13,569 nucleotides of DNA from a bacterium (GTDB lineage Bacteria > Cyanobacteriota > Vampirovibrionia > Gastranaerophilales > Gastranaerophilaceae), in NCBI GenBank assembly GCA_024408905.1, contig JAKSUP010000015.1:1-13569 (forward strand), read 5' to 3'. Position 1 is the stretch's first letter, and each line of letters starts with the position of its first letter. The notes beneath the pieces were generated by a model, which had not been told where the DNA came from, made no database searches, and was given only the letters and a program-made list of their open reading frames with translations. Both the position numbers and the translations under genes were made by a program. Positions 12,036-13,569 of the stretch are shown here, piece after piece.

Positions 12036-13569
12036 TTATGTCAGTATATTATAAATTATCGGATATTTTTCAAAAATTTTATTAAAAGCATATTCAACAT
12101 CCATACCAACTCCATTTTTCTTATTAATTTTGCATAATCCGTTATTCAATGTTTCTTCAATTTGATACATATTTATATCATCATCTTTTACCAAAGTTAT
12201 CGGAGTACCGTTTAAAACGGCCATTCCCCAAAAATAAATATCATCATGAGTTGGTATTAAAGTTTTTATTTGTTCAATATTATAAATATCCTTATGCAAT
12301 GAATGTGGTGGGTACAAGACTCCACCTCCACCCATCAAAAAGTTATTAAAACTACTCATATAATTAATATTTGAGTAGTGTGGTTCTACTCGCAAAACAC
12401 GTCTTCTTTTTTTTATCTTAATGTTATTTGCCCGTCTTGCATGAATGTTATCGGGGTTCTTTTTATATGAATTATAAAGGATTTCAAGAAAATCTTCTTT
12501 GTAATATAAGTCATCATCAACCGTTACAATAATATCATCAGGAAATTCCTGTATTGCAGGAATAAGTTTTTTGTAAGACTTTAAGTCCTCGCACCACTTA
12601 ATTTCTAATCCAAGAGTTTTTAGTTGTAACAATTCTTGTGGCAAGTCATCTTCTTTGTTTGGAAATTGGCTGTCGGCAAGCCAAAGGATTAGCTTATTTG
12701 GTTTTAAAGTTTGCCTTAGTAAAGTATTTATTGTTAGGTGAACGGTTCCGATTCTTGCAGGATAGCTTGTCAAAGAAACGATAAGTTTTGGGTTTGTTTC
12801 AGCATTGTTTAAACCATATTCAGTAGCTTTTTTGTAATCAAAAACCAATTTATGTTTTATTTTTAGAGCAGCGAATTTGAATAATTCAATGGTGAAACGA
12901 CCGTCAATATCTTTATAAAAAAACATTCTTTTTGGTTTTTTAATAACGACCTTTTGCACCGGATTTATTATTGCAAGTGATTCCAAACCGTTTTCTATTA
13001 AAAAGTTTAAAATATACTTATACGCATTAAAACGATCTGTATTATTATGATTTTTGGTTATTGAATTTCTATTGGAACAAAAATAGTAATAGCTGCTATT
13101 TGTAACTGTCACAATACTTTTAGCTTTTTTAATTATTTCAGGTATCCATAACATGTCTTCATAAGTAGCACTTTTTTTGAAAGGTGCTTTTTTAATTAAT
13201 TCAGCTTTGTATAACTTATTCCAAACAAAGCAATAATTTGGAATTCCACAACGCCTAAATTTTTCTTCTAAAGAATTATAGATTTCTTCTTTTGTATAGT
13301 GTATGAGATATTTTTTGGGATGAAGGATTTTTCTCTTAGTAATATTTGCACAAGCTATGTCACAATTATTTTTTACTATAGTGTTGTATAAATTCTCATA
13401 AAAATTCAAGTCTATCCAATCATCAGAATCTACAAAACCTATGTACTCTCCCGTTGCAGATTCTATGCCGGTATTTCTTGCAGCAGAAAGTCCTTGATTT
13501 TTTTGACTAATAATTTTTATTCTGTTATCTTTCTCGGCATATTCTTTTAAAATTTCCAAAGAATTATCA
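12036..13569 (-). CDS. Two-domain GT2-type glycosyltransferase, N-terminus cut by window end
   Basis: The frame runs off the right edge. The codons before TTG 13559 continue in frame as Asp-Asn-Ser, the end of the usual GT2 DDGSTDNS motif, so the true start is outside and TTG is not the start. Domain 1 (about residues 1-180 from TTG) is a GT2 GT-A fold with NQGLSAARNTGI and the metal-binding DSDD at 44-47. Domain 2 (about 255-460) is a second GT-A-like domain: LIVSLTSYPARI, LILWLADSQFP, DLKSYKKLIPA, VTVDDDLYY (345-353), HARRAN, GGGGVLYPP and THDDIYFW. Such proteins build surface polysaccharides (capsule, O-antigen) from nucleotide sugars in the cytoplasm. Two active sites in one chain suggest two consecutive sugar additions. 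Sugar specificity is unknown. It is probably part of a polysaccharide cluster to the right. Confidence 0.88.
   Translation of the reverse strand, partial: DNSLEILKEYAEKDNRIKIISQKNQGLSAARNTGIESATGEYIGFVDSDDWIDLNFYENLYNTIVKNNCDIACANITKRKILHPKKYLIHYTKEEIYNSLEEKFRRCGIPNYCFVWNKLYKAELIKKAPFKKSATYEDMLWIPEIIKKAKSIVTVTNSSYYYFCSNRNSITKNHNNTDRFNAYKYILNFLIENGLESLAIINPVQKVVIKKPKRMFFYKDIDGRFTIELFKFAALKIKHKLVFDYKKATEYGLNNAETNPKLIVSLTSYPARIGTVHLTINTLLRQTLKPNKLILWLADSQFPNKEDDLPQELLQLKTLGLEIKWCEDLKSYKKLIPAIQEFPDDIIVTVDDDLYYKEDFLEILYNSYKKNPDNIHARRANNIKIKKRRRVLRVEPHYSNINYMSSFNNFLMGGGGVLYPPHSLHKDIYNIEQIKTLIPTHDDIYFWGMAVLNGTPITLVKDDDINMYQIEETLNNGLCKINKKNGVGMDVEYAFNKIFEKYPIIYNILT

Noticed and set aside
13557-13559. 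TTG start of the right-hand glycosyltransferase
   Set aside because: The frame continues upstream with Asp-Asn-Ser, part of the conserved GT2 motif, so the gene extends beyond the window.

Overview
The window is AT-rich bacterial DNA carrying a compact flagellar export/motor cluster, several housekeeping genes, and a roughly 1.6 kb accessory stretch built of repeats, structured RNA and a probable type I toxin-antitoxin locus. The organism cannot be fixed from sequence alone. The base composition, a free-standing fliF-fliG-fliH-fliI cluster, a Thermotoga-type DAHP synthase with its own N-terminal regulatory domain and a GT39 glycosyltransferase would suit a gut Gastranaerophilales-like lineage (non-photosynthetic Cyanobacteriota). 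A Clostridia-like or other AT-rich host is also possible. This assignment is inference.

Positions 1-4960: the 3' end of a zinc metallopeptidase gene (plus strand) converges, with a 3-bp gap between stop codons, on a minus-strand operon fliF > fliG > fliH > fliI. The operon has a good promoter just upstream of fliF. fliH carries an in-frame TAA at codon 112, so as written it is a broken gene, although all flanking flagellar genes are intact.

Positions 4989-7820 (minus strand): an HxlR-type regulator and a UPF0173 metal-dependent hydrolase form one two-gene operon. A UPF0210 (PFL-like) protein and a small hypothetical protein form another, whose promoter leaves almost no 5' leader. Divergent to it (7834-10404, plus) are aroF, encoding DAHP synthase for the shikimate pathway, and a membrane GT39-family glycosyltransferase.

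Positions 10405-12035 are the unusual part. In order they hold: (i) a 91-nt sequence that folds as a three-way-junction RNA and starts with the first 11 nt of the neighbouring tRNA; (ii) tRNA-Leu(CAG) with its own near-consensus promoter; (iii) a chain of small hairpins followed by a second, split copy of the tRNA 3' end; (iv) degenerate direct repeats; (v) a zinc-ribbon membrane protein whose stop codon lies inside a dispersed repeat; (vi) a 29-residue hydrophobic peptide on the minus strand with a strong ribosome-binding site, opposed by a convergently transcribed antisense RNA with its own promoter and terminator. The RNAs of (vi) share paired direct repeats, the layout of the Fst/par type I toxin-antitoxin system. 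The dispersed GTAGGC repeat flanks both the zinc-ribbon gene and the toxin-antitoxin locus, as if these were cassettes.

Positions 12036-13569 (minus): a two-domain glycosyltransferase, cut by the window end, probably the edge of a surface-polysaccharide cluster.
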